DNA of 64,000 bases, taken from positions 2,014,487 through 2,078,486 of the forward strand of contig JADCRB010000055.1 of NCBI GenBank assembly GCA_021464245.1, in the 5' to 3' direction. Made by a program: the position numbers and the translations under genes. Position 1 is the stretch's first letter. Every line of letters begins with the position of its first letter. Origin of the DNA: Carallia brachiata. Lineage: Eukaryota > Streptophyta > Magnoliopsida > Malpighiales > Rhizophoraceae. The notes under the pieces are model-generated. The model saw nothing but the letters and a program-made list of their open reading frames with translations, did no database searches and was not told the DNA's origin. This document shows, one piece after another, positions 1-12,900 of the stretch.

Positions 1-3000
1 GCATTTCGTTCCACTGTTCCAATTCTTTGTTTGATTCTGAGTCGACCTGAGCATTATAAAAGCAATATCAAAAACAGGTCAGTAAAGATAATCTTTATAG
101 ACTTCTTTTATCTACTTGACATGCAGATGGTACTATCAAAAGTTATGACTCAATGCAGGCTGAAATCTAGGGTAATGACCACAAGCATGTAGGTTTGAGT
201 CAAGTCAGCAGCCATTTCATGCAGAATTGCTGAATGACGGAGCTGAAATATAACTAGTATATAATGAGACTTCAATGTGTGATACAAAACTCATACTTCA
301 ACAATATATGAACCTTGGCATATTTATGAATATCACGAAGCTTCGTTGTCAAACGCAGGCTACGAAAGGGCTCCCCACTCCCCTTGGAAATCTTTCCATG
401 CCAGTTTTCTCTAGACATAGGAGAACCAGAGTCCGAAATTTCTTTATTTCCTGAGGTTGATGGATTTTGTGATGTCTTCTGCAACTCTGAATCACTAAAA
501 TCTGGATTGTTGTCATTTGGGAACCGGTCTTTACTTGCTGGAGAAGAACAATGGAGGACCCCATGCAAAGGTGAGTCAGAAGCCAATAAATCCTCTCTGT
601 CAAAGTCCCCTGAAGCTGTTCTATTTGAAATATTTAAAAATGCTCGTAACAAGCTGTCCAGTTTTTGATGAAGTGTGAGAAGGAATATATGGAAACCTTG
701 GAGATCCCTAAGAGCAGCACGGAACCCCGCACGAAATTCCTGAGCAGCTGAAGTCATTTCTGCCATCCGTGTGTTAGTAACGTCGGTGTCTCCAAGAGGG
801 GGAGATCCTAATTGCCCCCCAGTTATCTCATATAGTAAATTAGAAGAATAATCGGAACAATTGATAAGCAACTCAACCAATTTAGGATAATTTGCCTGGT
901 CATTTGCACGTTTTCCAGCGGGGGGCCGACGAGGAACACCAGAGTCAATAGCAACAATTTGAGAATTATGTAGATCAGAAAAGAATGATTCATCTGATGC
1001 TGAACTTCTTATGCTTTTTTCACTAGATACTGGAGAACCCATGACATCAGATAGATCGGGGCCCTGCAATACAGCTCCTGGATTGTGCGAGTTCAGTTTG
1101 CCGTCTACTGACGTTGCTCTTCTATCTTTTTGAAGAGCCCTAATCACCCTTGGTCGGTATCTCTTAATGGCAGAATCAAAAGCATCTTCCAGTGCATTCG
1201 CGTTTGTGGATATCACTTTTTCGGCCAACAACAAGTTTGCTGGATTTCCACGCCACCAAAGTTGACGGCAAGGAAATCTATCTTCATTTCTGATGACAAG
1301 GTCCAGCAGCAACACTTTTCCGAGTGGTGCCGCAATTCTTTCTGCGGTATCACGTGACTCCAATGCATTTGAGCATTCTAATAAAGGGGATCCATGAACG
1401 TAACTACAACGAAATAAAACTTTGGCCTCTCAAACACTAATGCAAGAAAAAAATTGGTTTAAAAAATAGCACCTGATTCATGGAATATGTGAACCAGAGG
1501 TATTGAATAAAAATGGAAAAACAGCACACAATGGCATCAAGTTACATTTTCTGTTATCCAGACTTCAAAATAAAATGTTTCACAGTCACCACAATTAGCC
1601 TAAAAGAAAAAACAAACCAAAACCTCGCCCCCCCTCTTCCCCCACCAACAAAAAAAAAAAACAGAAAGAACAGAAGAAAAACTGCTGTCTTTTGTAGGGT
1701 GAGGTAATGCAGAGGAAGAGAACTCAAATATCATGTTGTAATGGGAGACTTAATTAAGATAACCTCGTCATTGGTAGGCTCATCTGGAGAAGGGATGAAA
1801 CTAAGATGTGTAGTTGAGACATGTCAAGAGTTCAAATCCTAAAGCTGAGTGCAAAAGGTCCATGTTGGGGGGGTCAGCAGTCCAGTTGATTCACAATCCC
1901 AGCAGTCCAATGATTGGCAAGGTTCTTGTGGGTCTGGGTTTCATCACCAAAGGTGTTCATTGTCACTGACGAAGAACCATAATTAAGAATCTTGGTTCTA
2001 GTTTTACCTCATCAGAAGAAGGCATCGGCTAAGTTCAAGAGCTTCCAGAAGTTCTGAACATGTTACTTCACCAACTTCATCTCCTTCAGAGGTAGCTGCA
2101 ACTCTTGCTTTTTCTGCAGCTTCCTTGATCTGGAGCCACTCTGGACTGCAATTATGAATGACTCTAGCCTACAAACCTCCATAGATGAATTATAATCAGT
2201 AAGAGGAGAAGAAAAATATTCTGTCCAATTGTTTAACAATAGGTCAAAGTTTTGGCCATCAAACTACTGAAAAATAACAGTACAACCTGCGGAGCTACTG
2301 AATAAACAGTACAACCTGTGGAGTTCGGACGCCTAACAACTTAGCAAACTCATAGCCAAGACGTTCAGATTGAGTGGACATCCTTGACGATGAAAACTTT
2401 ATGACAGCTGCTGCTTCCTTAGGAGTAGCATCATCATTTCCAGGCTGGCTGAACAATGCAAAGAAGACAACTCCCCCGGAATTTACAGTGACCTACATGC
2501 ACACAACTGAAGAGAATTTGATACAGATGGTGAAAGGATAAAATGCTCAAGTATATTGAGTTCTTAACTTGTTTCCATAGAATCAATAAATTGGTATCCT
2601 TACAATAAGTTCAAACTATTACAGCCTGATATTTTGGTATGTTAACAGAGATTTGAAAATCCTCTATTAGTTAACAAAGTGAGTCCAAAAGGGGCAAAAT
2701 CCATGAACTTGCATAGAAATGAAAACCATTGTTGTTTAGAAACAAGATTCTCCCTGCTCTGAAAAAATAGTTTGCCATTCCCCATAAGAGTTCAACACAA
2801 TCATTCATGATGATACATAATCATGTAGAAAGCTTCGCCCTTAGAGATAAATATATAAAACATATGCTCCTTAACAAATATCACAGTTTCCGTATCACTT
2901 ACTTCAAGGGGTTTGTTCAAGTCGTCCTCAGAATGCTCGGTGCTGCTGCCATGCTCTGTGTGGTGAAGTGAAGAAAGAAACTCCCAAGAAAAAGTGCTCG

Positions 3001-4244
3001 ACTCAATGTCCAGTGCAGCAGCTTTACCAAGCCTTTCCCACAAACTGATCTCCGAAGCCTGCTCGGAGGCGGATCACTTTTTAAATCAGCTAGTGGTTCT
3101 CCAGCACTTGATGACATTTTATGGCCAGAACATCATAAGAAGGGGAATGTCAATTCCCAAAGGGGCAAAAAAATTGACAAAGATAAAAGGAAAAAAAAAG
3201 GCTACATATCAATCACAGTCCATAAACACGAACAGAAGCTACATTAAACGTTGATGATTCCAATGTCTGGCAGCAATAGACCCAAAACACTTTCCTAAAG
3301 CTTCCTCCGCTCTGTTAGAGGAGCTGGAAGGTGATTCTTGCCACAGCAAAAGGAATTGCCGTCAAAAAAAACAAACCTTGATTTGTTTTCATATTGAACA
3401 ACATCTTCTACTACTCCGTCACATGATCTTTGCTCAAGCTTTTTATGAGAACTCATCAGACAAAAGATTGAGAAACTACTGTGAAAACTTAAATCAATAG
3501 AATTACGAAATTTCCAGTTCTTAGTCACATTCTCTTGTGCCCAAAACTAGAATGGCAACCAGCAACCCGCATGTTTGATTAAATTAACATTGGAATTTGA
3601 CCGGTATTCCAAGCTTCAAATTTTAAGAAAAATCAATTCAGGTCCTAACAGGTCTAGCCAAGAGGGAACCTACAAATGTCATTAGCAATTTATAATGCGT
3701 GCCACACATGCTCGCGCAGAATCAAATAAGAATTGCAAAATCTTCAAATCATCACTAAATTAATAGCTAACAAATTACAACTAGGAGAGTGCAACAAAAC
3801 AAAACTAAAAAAACCAAAAAAAAAAAAGGAAATATAGGGATTGATATTTGAAGATGTACCAGAAGGGCATGCTGTCAAGCCGGTGAGGGCGGTGGGGGAA
3901 GCCAGAGGCTCGGTTTCTCCCACTTCTCTTACGGACCAATTCAAGCCATTGCGTGAACCGATATGCTGGACCTGCAGTTATATCTCCCAACATATACAAT
4001 ACCTGCCACATTCCAAATTTCACCAAATTCATTCCCACTCGCTCACATATTGTACGCGACGCAAAGATTGTAACTTTTCCACATTTCTTGCAGTCTCTCT
4101 TTCACAAAATGAAACCCCAGAAAGTAACAAAGACAAAGAAAAAGGAATTACTCTGGAAGTGACGGTGAGAGGCAAAGGAGCGTCGGGCTCGTCGGATCCC
4201 AGGTCCTCCTCCCTCTCTTCTACCCTTTCCTGCATTTTCAGCAT
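1..4244 (-). CDS. PHS1: PHS1-type dual-specificity phosphatase with atypical tubulin-kinase domain (3' end outside window)
   Basis: Exons, read on the minus strand: 4244-4152, 4002-3860, 3106-2903, 2492-2316, 2168-2008, 1403-314 and 46-1 (continuing off the window). The start is the first ATG of a short acidic N-terminus; a second Met follows three codons later. Visible blocks are MLGDITAGPAYRFTQWLEL, then LWERLGKA, then VTVNSGGVVFFALF, and in the big exon HGSPLLECSNALESRDTAERI followed by DLVIRNEDR and RWWRGNPANLLL-like residues, the catalytic part of the actin-fragmin-kinase-like fold. In Arabidopsis, PHS1 phosphorylates alpha-tubulin under osmotic stress, and its C-terminal phosphatase domain (not in this window) restrains that kinase. 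All junctions agree in phase except the third exon, whose 204 bp is one base short: its first part (AGEPLADLKSDPPP) and its last part (EQASEISLWERLG) sit in different frames. A downstream acceptor (exon start 3044) would bypass the break. Family call is firm; the third exon boundary is uncertain. Confidence 0.88.
2264..2323. repeat. 29-bp tandem duplication at an exon-intron border of the PHS1-like gene
   Basis: CTACTGAAAAATAACAG followed by TACAACCTGCGGAG is repeated as CTACTGAATAAACAG followed by TACAACCTGTGGAG, with the ACAGTACAACCTG blocks 29 bp apart (2277 and 2306). On the minus strand this makes two copies of a donor site, CCACAG|gttgtact (the one used, exon end 2316) and CCGCAG|gttgtact. 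Confidence 0.9.
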
Positions 4245-5084
4245 ATAAAGAACAACGCCAGCAATAGAAAGATAGTTTCTTTTTCCCTTTTTTTTTTTTT
4301 TTAATTACAGTGTCAATGGATTGAGAATATAAAGTAACCCCAGACCAGGAAAATTATATTCTTTTCTCCATCTCAATCTGAAAAGTTTATGTGGGTGTAA
4401 TGATGATTAATGTCAAAAAAAAAAAAAAAGAAAAGGGATTTACGAGGACCTGGAGCCTGTTGGTGGTGGATGATAAAGTGGGCTCTTCGTTTTGCTCATT
4501 TCCCATTTTCCCTTTTGTCTTTAAATTAAGGTTTGAAAATAGGAGGGTAGTCAGGGTAGTGCTACGAGTAGAAGTCAAAAGAAAGAAAATGGGTCGAATT
4601 GCCTTTATTTGGAGAAGGGGTTCCGCTTTTCCAGGTGGGAGTAGGAAGTATTGTATAGGAAAGGCCTGGCCCTGATGAGAGATACTCTTTCTGAGTACTG
4701 CCTGCGAATATAAGGAAAATAAAATAAAACAATAATACTGTAGATACAGACCCCTGCAGAGTGCAGACATACAATAGCAATCTTTAACAGGGAGAAGTGG
4801 GATGGACAACAAGGCCAACTTTAGCAGAAAGGAAAGGAAAGTGATAAAAGGTGAAGTTACTGTTGTTTGGTTTGGTCTTGTTGCAATGATGACAATCACA
4901 TTCTTTGTTTCTTTTTTGTTTATGGTTTCTGGTAGTTTGTATTGTATTGTATTGTAGCGTATATGTCGTGCTCGGCAAATGTTGGGGTGGAGGTGGGTGG
5001 GCCCAGGATTTTGCAGTTTCAGCAAAGAGGAATAATGGGAGTCGTCGTGGGTTCATGGCCTCACGGGTATGATGGTAAAAAGAT

Positions 5085-5240
5085 TTTATTAAGTATAGTT
5101 ATTTTTATTTTTATCATTATTTATAACTGTTATATATTAATTAATTATTAAAAAATAAAAATAAAAATATTATAAATTTATTATTAAAAAAATATTAATA
5201 TATTAATTTTAATTAATAATTATAAAAAAGAAAGTAAAAT
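5085..5240. repeat. AT-rich MITE-like element, copy 1
   Basis: A block of nearly pure A/T that reads alike along its length with 56825-56990: the sequence around TATAAATTTATTATTAAAAA, then a TTAATTTTAATTAATAATTA-like stretch, then AAAAAGAAAGTAAAA recurs in the same order there with scattered differences. Its two ends are roughly inverted copies of each other (TTTTTATTTTT... against ...TTATAAAAAAGAAAGT). No coding capacity. Read as a small non-autonomous element; ends are approximate. Confidence 0.4.
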
Positions 5241-5865
5241 AACAAACTCCAATAATAAAAATTGTAATTCTTTGGTGAATAGGATTCTTAAGACAAATTT
5301 GAATATCTTCCTTCACTCACAAAAGAAGATGACACAATTATATATAAAAAGTTTTTTTGATATAACAATTACAGCTGACAATTACACTAAATGATCCTGT
5401 CATCATGAGATCTTGAATAAATGTGGCAGAGATTTGTTTAGGAACTTCAAGACAAGAATACAAAAGATTTTATGATTTTCAAAATTGCCAACATGATTGT
5501 CACAAGTAAATTTTTTATTCAAAATTTTAAAGGTCACTTAGAAAAGTAATTTGGAGCGACCATGTGAACATGCTTATAATTAAAGTTATGTTTAGATTCA
5601 AATCTGAGGCTCCTCAGTTAGCAATTTTTTTTTATGTTAACGGAAAGGTGAGCATGTGCCAAAGGCGGAGTTCCAGTCAACATTTTTACCTAATGCGACC
5701 TGCCTCTACTTGTGCACTTTTCCGGCAATTTTTGTGGACATTCAAGAATTTAGAAGTCTACAAATTTGATTAATAAAAATAAAGCAAAAATGATTTTTAC
5801 CAATATTTTAACACTATCGCTTATCTGTCAAAAGAAGCCCCTTTATTCAAAGGGCTACCACCACG

Positions 5866-6056
5866 GTATCCAAAAATTTTATCTAAATTTTTTGTCTGTA
5901 TGTAACGGTATTTCTTTTATTTTACAACTACTCTTTTATTTTTTGTAACTTAAAAAAATCTTTATATATTTTTATTTTTTGTTGTAAAAAACATAACAGT
6001 CGTTGTAAAAACCTTAGGGCACCGTTGTATTTAAGCAAAATTTTTAGACAATTTTT
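5866..6056. repeat. Fold-back AT-rich element
   Basis: The left end (AAAAATTTTATCTAAATTTT followed by TTGTCTGTATGTAACGGT) is an imperfect inverted copy of the right end (GCACCGTTGTATTTAAGC then AAAATTTTTAGACAATTTTT). The middle carries repeated GTTGTAAAAA words. It resembles the elements at 37109-37255 and 53951-54082. Likely a small non-autonomous DNA element; target-site duplications were not resolved. Confidence 0.4.
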
Positions 6057-6416
6057 TTCTAATATTATAACATTTTTCTATTTAAAATTACAGAAATAAT
6101 TAGATAAAATTATGTGTACACACATTTAGTAAAATATAAAAAAATATATAATTAATTTAATAATATTTAATTAATTAATTATTTTTTAAAAAAAATTAAT
6201 ATAATTTTATAATTTAATAATTTAAATTACTTCGTACATGTATACTCCCCCAATTGCCTATCCAGACAACTAAAAATGTAATCTTTTGATTTAGCTGAAC
6301 ATCAGGCAATTCAAAGTGAGAGAATTGGTCAGAGATTTAATAAGGCCTTTTTAACGGAAGTGGGCTCCCACCATTCTCTTTTTTTATGGTTTCTTCGTTA
6401 GGCAAGTGCATGGAAA

Positions 6417-6418
<2 letters not shown>

Positions 6419-6458
<40 letters not shown>
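6419..6458. repeat. AT dinucleotide microsatellite
   Basis: About 19 uninterrupted AT units. A shorter TA run lies at 6685-6705. Confidence 0.95.
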
Positions 6459-6461
<3 letters not shown>

Positions 6462-7089
6462 CGATGGTCAAATAACTTTTCTTTATTACGTTCATATGTA
6501 TTTTTTTTGTGTAACTACAAGCATTTTTTGTGCAACCACATAGAAAAAATGTACAACGAAAAAATAATAATATTTTTTGAATTATTTTTTATCGATTTGG
6601 TTATACAAAATAAGTTCCTGATTGCACAAAAAAAATTTCGTGTAGAGACAATAAGAAAAATTCATTTAACCATAAACTTTTTTCTATATATATATATATA
6701 TATATGGACAGTGACTACAAACTCCAAAGATTCCCTTTTACCCAAACAATTTACATAGACACTCATCTTGATCTTTGCTGACAATCACATTTGTCAAACT
6801 AATAGCAGCATGATCGGTGAACCAACGGAAGTTTAATTCCTCCCTTTCTCCTGAATTTCTTGTGATTGTATACTGTGGAAAGTGCTGCACGCCAACACGC
6901 CTGAAAAGTCTCTTGTCCAATACATAAAACAATTACATTTGAGAAAATAGGTGAACAAACCCACCCAAACTTTACCCATTTTCCTTTTGCCATAAAATAA
7001 TGTTCTAGGAAATTAATGCAGATACCATTGAAATATGTACATGAAATCTCAACACACCATATATTTTTACACCTTACCAGCAAGAAACA

Positions 7090-9944
7090 TCAGACAATTT
7101 CGGGTAGATGTTTGCCTTCCAGGAATGACTTGAACAACATTAGTGATCTCTCAGGCTGTGAGAACGGAGCTTCATGCGAAGCACCTCTGATGGTGGCAAA
7201 TGAGAGGATGTTGCCATAAACTTGAGTCCACCCACCAACCTAGATAGAAGTATGAAATCAGTTTTGTAGATGGTTGCACAAAATGTGCTTGGGTTAGCTA
7301 TATAAGGCTTTACCTGTTTTCCAGCAAACCAGGCTCTATAAGGTACTGTTATATTCAAGGCTAACTCCTGTGCCAGTCCATGAACAAGTGTCCGGCTACC
7401 AGTCAATGGAATTACAGAATCTTGATCTCCGCTGTAGGATTTATGTCTATAAGGCCTCCATGATTTTATTTGATAACCATATATAACTAGGTTTGGATTT
7501 TTTTGTCTACCTGTAAACCAACACTGGGATTCCAGCCTTGATAAGTGATCCAACGATGGAGATTGTAGGTATCTCCAAGTTGAGGAGCTCATAATCCAGA
7601 ATGCTGTGGTTAATAAAATAGTATTTAAACATCTTCTGAAGAAGGCTGAACAAAAATTTCACGCTAAAAAAAATTTCTGACACGGTTTTCCATACTATAT
7701 GTTAGTTAATCGCTAGAGAGTATTACTTGCTGCAAACTTCCCATTTGTGGACTCCAACAAGCCGGGCATGGAGAGCCTTCTGCACGTCCTTCCTGTTCAA
7801 ATAATTTACAATTTCATCTTCCACGCACACATCTATCCTCCTGGATACTTGCTGCTGCTGAAAAGTTACAATTTCAAAATATCATTCAGACTTAATAAGA
7901 ATGTGGTTCAGAAAAGTGAAAGGCGATTGATTATTGCAGAAAAAAACTTGCCTGGGGCTTAAGATCTTTGACTGTGAGAGCACTGATGCTATACAAACAT
8001 CCAGGGTGACATCATACTTATCAACAAACCTGCTGGTTTCTCGGTTAACTTGCTCCATAACGCGTGAACATACAGATGAAAGGGAGTCCCTATAGTATTC
8101 ACTCACATATCTTGAATAGTTACATGCAGAAGTGAACATCTTATATGTTGAATCTGATATCAATCCATGAGACCAAAAGTACTCTGCCCTCGAATTGAAG
8201 TCTGTAAAGAATTCTAGAACTGGATTTCCTAACTGGAATAGAGGAAGATATATATTAGTACATTGGAAAGGACTACCTAGGTTGTTAACAATGTTCAAAC
8301 TTAATAACTAAAAAAAAAAAAATGAAGAAATGAGGAAAGTTATCCTTCCTTAAACCCCATAAAAATGATAAGTTTATGAGCTATTTCTTACTGCAATTCC
8401 TTTCAAATTGAATATCTTCTCCTTTTGGTTAGCTTCAATCATAAGTTTTGCAAGTTGAGGAATATAGTGACCTGGAAATTTATAAGAACAAAATTGAAAC
8501 CTTGAAAAAAAAAAAGAAAGAAACTTTTCATTTGTAGTTGAATGAAGAGAGATTGCAATTGATCTTTACTTCTCATTATACCTGCATAACTTTCACCTGT
8601 TATGAACAAGTCCCTGTCCTGGTATTGAGGGAACTTGTTGAACCAGCCTTTCAAGAATAGAAGATTGTCCCTGGCTTAGAAGGAGAAAAACAATGAATAG
8701 CTTTAGGAGATGATCATAAATCAAAACACGACAGCTGACCCAACTTCCAAAACCTCCATGGAAGGTTAACGAAGCAGTGCTTGAGGTTACAGACATTTCC
8801 TTGCTGATTTAGCTACCCAAATGGCTGCTCTATTGTAGAAGTTAGCAAAAAGGAGAGTTAAAGGAAGAAAAACAATTCTTTCGACAAAGCTGCAACTTCC
8901 CATGGCATAACTTTTTAGCTCTTTTCTTCTTTTGCATTTTCATTTTTTGAGAAACATTAGTACTAAAGTTAAAACTTTATGGAAGCATGTAAAGGTCTTA
9001 AAAGTGTTTGAACATTCGAAAATACAAAAATGGTTTCAATTTTAAGAATCTAAGAATGTCTCCCTTTTGGCCAAACTAGGAGTATTCGTGGACAAAACAC
9101 TGTCTTATCTGTAACCTATTATAAATATCATGCAGGTTTTCAGTTTCAACAAATTTTAACTGTTCCAGTCAAAAAAACAAACTATAACTGCACAAAAGAC
9201 CAATACTTTTTAGTTCATAAAAGTATGGATAGCACTGTTTTATTTATGACAGTCAAGAAGAGAACTGCAAGTTTTGAATTTGACTGCTTGTACCTGTTGT
9301 CTCATCATCCACTGCCACATAAGAGGAGATATCAGTAGCAAAGGAGAAACCCACCCCAACTGGTGTCTCCAAATACAACATATTTGCTTCTGCAAGTTTT
9401 TTACGTTGACAAGAAAATGCTATAATCTTATGTAATTTGAACCCAAATTTGCAAGAAAAAAGGAGAACTAAATGTGTACCTCTATTCCAGCTGTATTCAT
9501 TCCTCACTAAAACCTTCCCTTCTGGTCTGAAGGGTCCATTTTCAGAGAATGCTCCCACTCCCAGAGAAGAACATCCAGGTCCTGCAAGGAATGAGCAGAT
9601 TTAGCACAGCAAGACCCTCTAACTACACTTTCAATTTGATAATTCTTCCGGCCTTATCAAATGTGAGGCAATGAGAGGAGCTGCAAACCTCCATTCAACC
9701 AGAGGACGAAAGGCTTCGAAGCTGGATCCCTTTCTGCTTCAACAAAGTAATAGAAAAGAGCTCTGTGCTTGCCATTGTCATCCACTGCTACGTAGCCTGA
9801 AAATTGTTGGAAACCAACAAGGGGCTGTCCAGGAAGTCCTTTGATCCTGTCAAAATGAGACGCGGAAGACTCTACACCCACAGAAATCCATAGCTGAACC
9901 ACAAGTGAAGCCACCGCCATGGTTTTCCATGTTTGAGAGCACAT
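7090..9944 (-). CDS. SCPL45: Serine carboxypeptidase-like protein, SCPL45 type (467 aa)
   Basis: Ten exons: 9944-9689, 9581-9480, 9389-9294, 8674-8582, 8471-8392, 8232-7948, 7857-7727, 7603-7511, 7431-7314, 7239-7090; together 1404 bp, ending in TGA. The N-terminus ([19 protein letters not shown]) looks like a secretory signal peptide. Peptidase family S10 landmarks: [12 protein letters not shown], the nucleophile region FITGESYAG (Ser about 180), the Asp region [10 protein letters not shown] (about 381-383), and GGWTQVYGN with [12 protein letters not shown] (His about 440). Length matches the family (about 460 aa). The protein is expected to be a vacuolar or secreted glycoprotein (several N-x-S/T sites) that removes C-terminal residues, or one of the SCPL acyltransferases; the intact triad and SCPL45-like sequence favour peptidase, but the substrate is unknown. 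The exon 6 donor is weak (CAA|gttttt) and the next acceptor is a CAGCAGCAG run. Confidence 0.93.
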
Positions 9945-12900
9945 GCTTGCAGTTCAAAGAAAAAGAGAAGGCTCGTACAAAATACAGTTGTAGGTGGAGA
10001 GAAGAATGGCCTGTTTAAACTGTTTCTCGGTGGAGAACATAGTGGGGAGATTGGGCCAATAAAAAATAAAAATGACTGGGCTTGTTTTTGATTATCATTA
10101 TCACACTGGATAGCTTTTCTGCTTGCAGGCCTGAAAATTGTATTGAAAGAGATGTGTGAGAGACACAATGAATTGAGAAAGTTGGGTTTGAGTGCTTACT
10201 TGGTCTGTTGTGAGCTGAGTCAGCATTTATGAATTGGAGAAATGTTAATGTCCCGCTGACCTGAACATTGTCCGTAACAACGGTTATATTTTGTGCAACA
10301 AAATATATAAAATGTGTAAACGAGAAAAATATTTTTTTTTTAAATTTTTTTTGCTGTTTGTGATTACAAAAATTTCTTATTTGTTGCATTAAGGACAAAT
10401 CTTGAGATGATTTTGTCATACCATCTAATGAATTTTGCTTTTCAGGAAAGAGAGAATGGAATGGAATATCTGGGTCTCTAACAAAAACAGCTTTTGGACT
10501 CTCTCAGAAATTACAGCTATACAGACTTTGTTTTTTCTTCTGTTCTTCACTAGTGCTATACAAACCAGGCTAGTAGGCATCCAGAAATTCCTCCTTTTAT
10601 GATGTATGCTTACAGATCACAGTGGCAAAAGAGAGGGTATGCTCCTTAGAAAGTGACTTTACAGGATTACTTTTCATTTTCAAGAAATGATGGAGATCAC
10701 TAGTAGTACATAATTATCATTTGCTAACAAAATCTTCCTGAGAGAATATGGCAGCATTTCTCAGCACATAGGCAGTGGAGAAGAAACCAGTCGGTGGCAG
10801 ATCCTTTTTAGTTTTCCAAAGAGCAGGTTCATTGATTAACTTTTACATGTTTTACAAAGTACAATCCCAAAGGCCAGGTCTTGTTATTAACCGAAAAATT
10901 TTATAGAACGACTGCTTAAAGTTAAAGGGAAAAAATCCCAAGAAGATGTTCATATAAATAATAATTTCTCTTCTGCCTTTGCCATGAATATACTCCGTTA
11001 AAACAAAAGGTTTCATATAGCATGATCTCCTTTTGGATTTACCATAATTTACTTCACCAAGGGTAAGGTAGCTTGGGCATCCTTATCATAGCATTCACCA
11101 ATTTGAACAAAATTGATGTTTTTTTTTTTTTAACAAAAAAAAAAGTGCATCACAAATATATTAAATATCACACTTATAATGAGGTTAAAAATTATCTATT
11201 AATATTCTCATTTAACCCCTTTTACAGGAAGGACTCTCAACTGGTGTCTCAAAACCCTTTGATGGGCACAAGTCATTTAACATGCACATCCCTCCAAGCC
11301 TTCTCTTGCAATGTCTCGAATTTTTCTTTTTGTACTTATACGAGACTGAATTTTATTCTGGGGGACCTTTAATGTAAGTGATCAAATAAGATGTCTTATG
11401 ATAATAAGTTTTGCTTTTGTACATTCATCTGAAGCGAAATTGCACGTTAATTTGATGCAATATTTTGTACTCGATGACAAAGGTCCACGCACCCCCACAT
11501 GTTTCCCATCAGAGTCACAAAACGCCCACATAATTGCTTCTATTCTAAGTTCGAATGATTCCTGTCTTTTCCCTTAACATGATAAAAATGGGTTTAAATT
11601 CTACCTAGATATCAAACACTTTAAAGGGAATTAACCAGTGTAACAATTGTTTTACATTACATTGGCAAAAGAAAAGTTTGGTCAAATGCAAATTCATTGG
11701 TCCGTCTCGATATAGAAAGATGACACTGTCTCCAGGCGACTTCTTCGATGGTTCCATTCTCCGCAAAAAAAGTGAAGTTAAATTACTTTCTTTTGACCAA
11801 AAAAAATTACATTCTAAAACTACCACTTATGTGTCGCAACTAACTAAAATGATTTACATTTGTGTAAAAAATTATGGAATTGAATTTTGTCAGGTTAAGT
11901 AGCTAAACTAACAACCCAGTATCTGGTATGAGGAATGTCATAATCATTTGGTCACTTCGCATTCTCTCGACATAGAATCGCAATGCTTATTGACAGAACT
12001 ATTTGTATCTCTGCTTTCCCATATTTATGAAAAAAAAAATTAGACTCTTTAATGAGAAAGCAATATGTACCACAACAAATTGTGAAAAGGAAACTACCTT
12101 GTTGAGAAAAAAAGAAGGGAAAGCGATAGATCATGGGTAATCAACACCGTGATGCCTAGTGTTTGGACCATTCAGGAAAGAAGAGCTATGGTGGGGTGGG
12201 ATAAAAAAACTGGCGTGATTGATCGGGGAAAGAAGCAAGTGTGGAACTGTGGATAGATAAACAAACAACATAGTAGACAGACGACAAAAGGACAAAATTC
12301 ATCCCTTATATCATGCTTGGCATTGTTAAGTTAAATGTGCTAGCCAACTGGGCATGGACCCAATATGTATCATTTTATCTTTAAACAAAAGAAGGCCCTT
12401 GAATTTGATTCAACGAGTGGGCTACACCATTCCCAATTAAAGAGTTACTAAAAGGTTGGCCACTTTTTTTAGACATCCAAAATGCTACCAATGACGATAA
12501 TTACCTCGAAAGCAAAATTTGGGGAGATTAGTTTTTATTAGTGGAGTAGTTTACAAAAAAATTATTAGGAGTGCTAGTCAGAAGGAAATGTGTAGTGTGC
12601 TTTTGTTTTTGACATCTTTGAGCTCTCTAACGTAAACAATGAAAAGTGGTTAGGAAGCAAAGCATCGTCAGAATTGGAAAGTGTGTAATGGTGGAATGGA
12701 AGAGTGAAACTTTGCCGTTGGCTTTTGAGGCAGTTACGGTTCTTGCAATGGAAGCAAAGGTCCAACCTTCTTTTCCATTTTCTGTTTTTTTTAGCACTTG
12801 TAATGATAGTGATTAGTTTGTTAAATATTAATATAAAAGAGGATGACGAGTATAAAAATAACGCATAAAATACTTTGTACTATAAACTTATATTTTTATA

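Larger units (their letters stand above)
4245..7089. other. Intergenic region between the PHS1-like promoter and the SCPL45-like 3' end
   Basis: No gene seen. 4245-4450 is the upstream region of the PHS1-like gene, with CT/A-rich tracts and two poly-A runs. A 212-codon open frame on the minus strand (5025-4387) shows no family pattern. From about 5085 onward the DNA is very AT-rich and holds an AT-rich element (5085-5240), a fold-back element (about 5866-6056) and two AT microsatellites. Confidence 0.6.

Noticed and set aside
3295..3528. 77-codon minus-strand frame inside the second PHS1-like intron
   Set aside because: No family similarity, and the flanking exons already join in phase without it.
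4387..5025. 212-codon minus-strand open frame upstream of the PHS1-like gene
   Set aside because: Low-complexity (Phe/Leu/Thr runs from poly-T), no domain pattern, and it overlaps the expected promoter region of PHS1; treated as chance.
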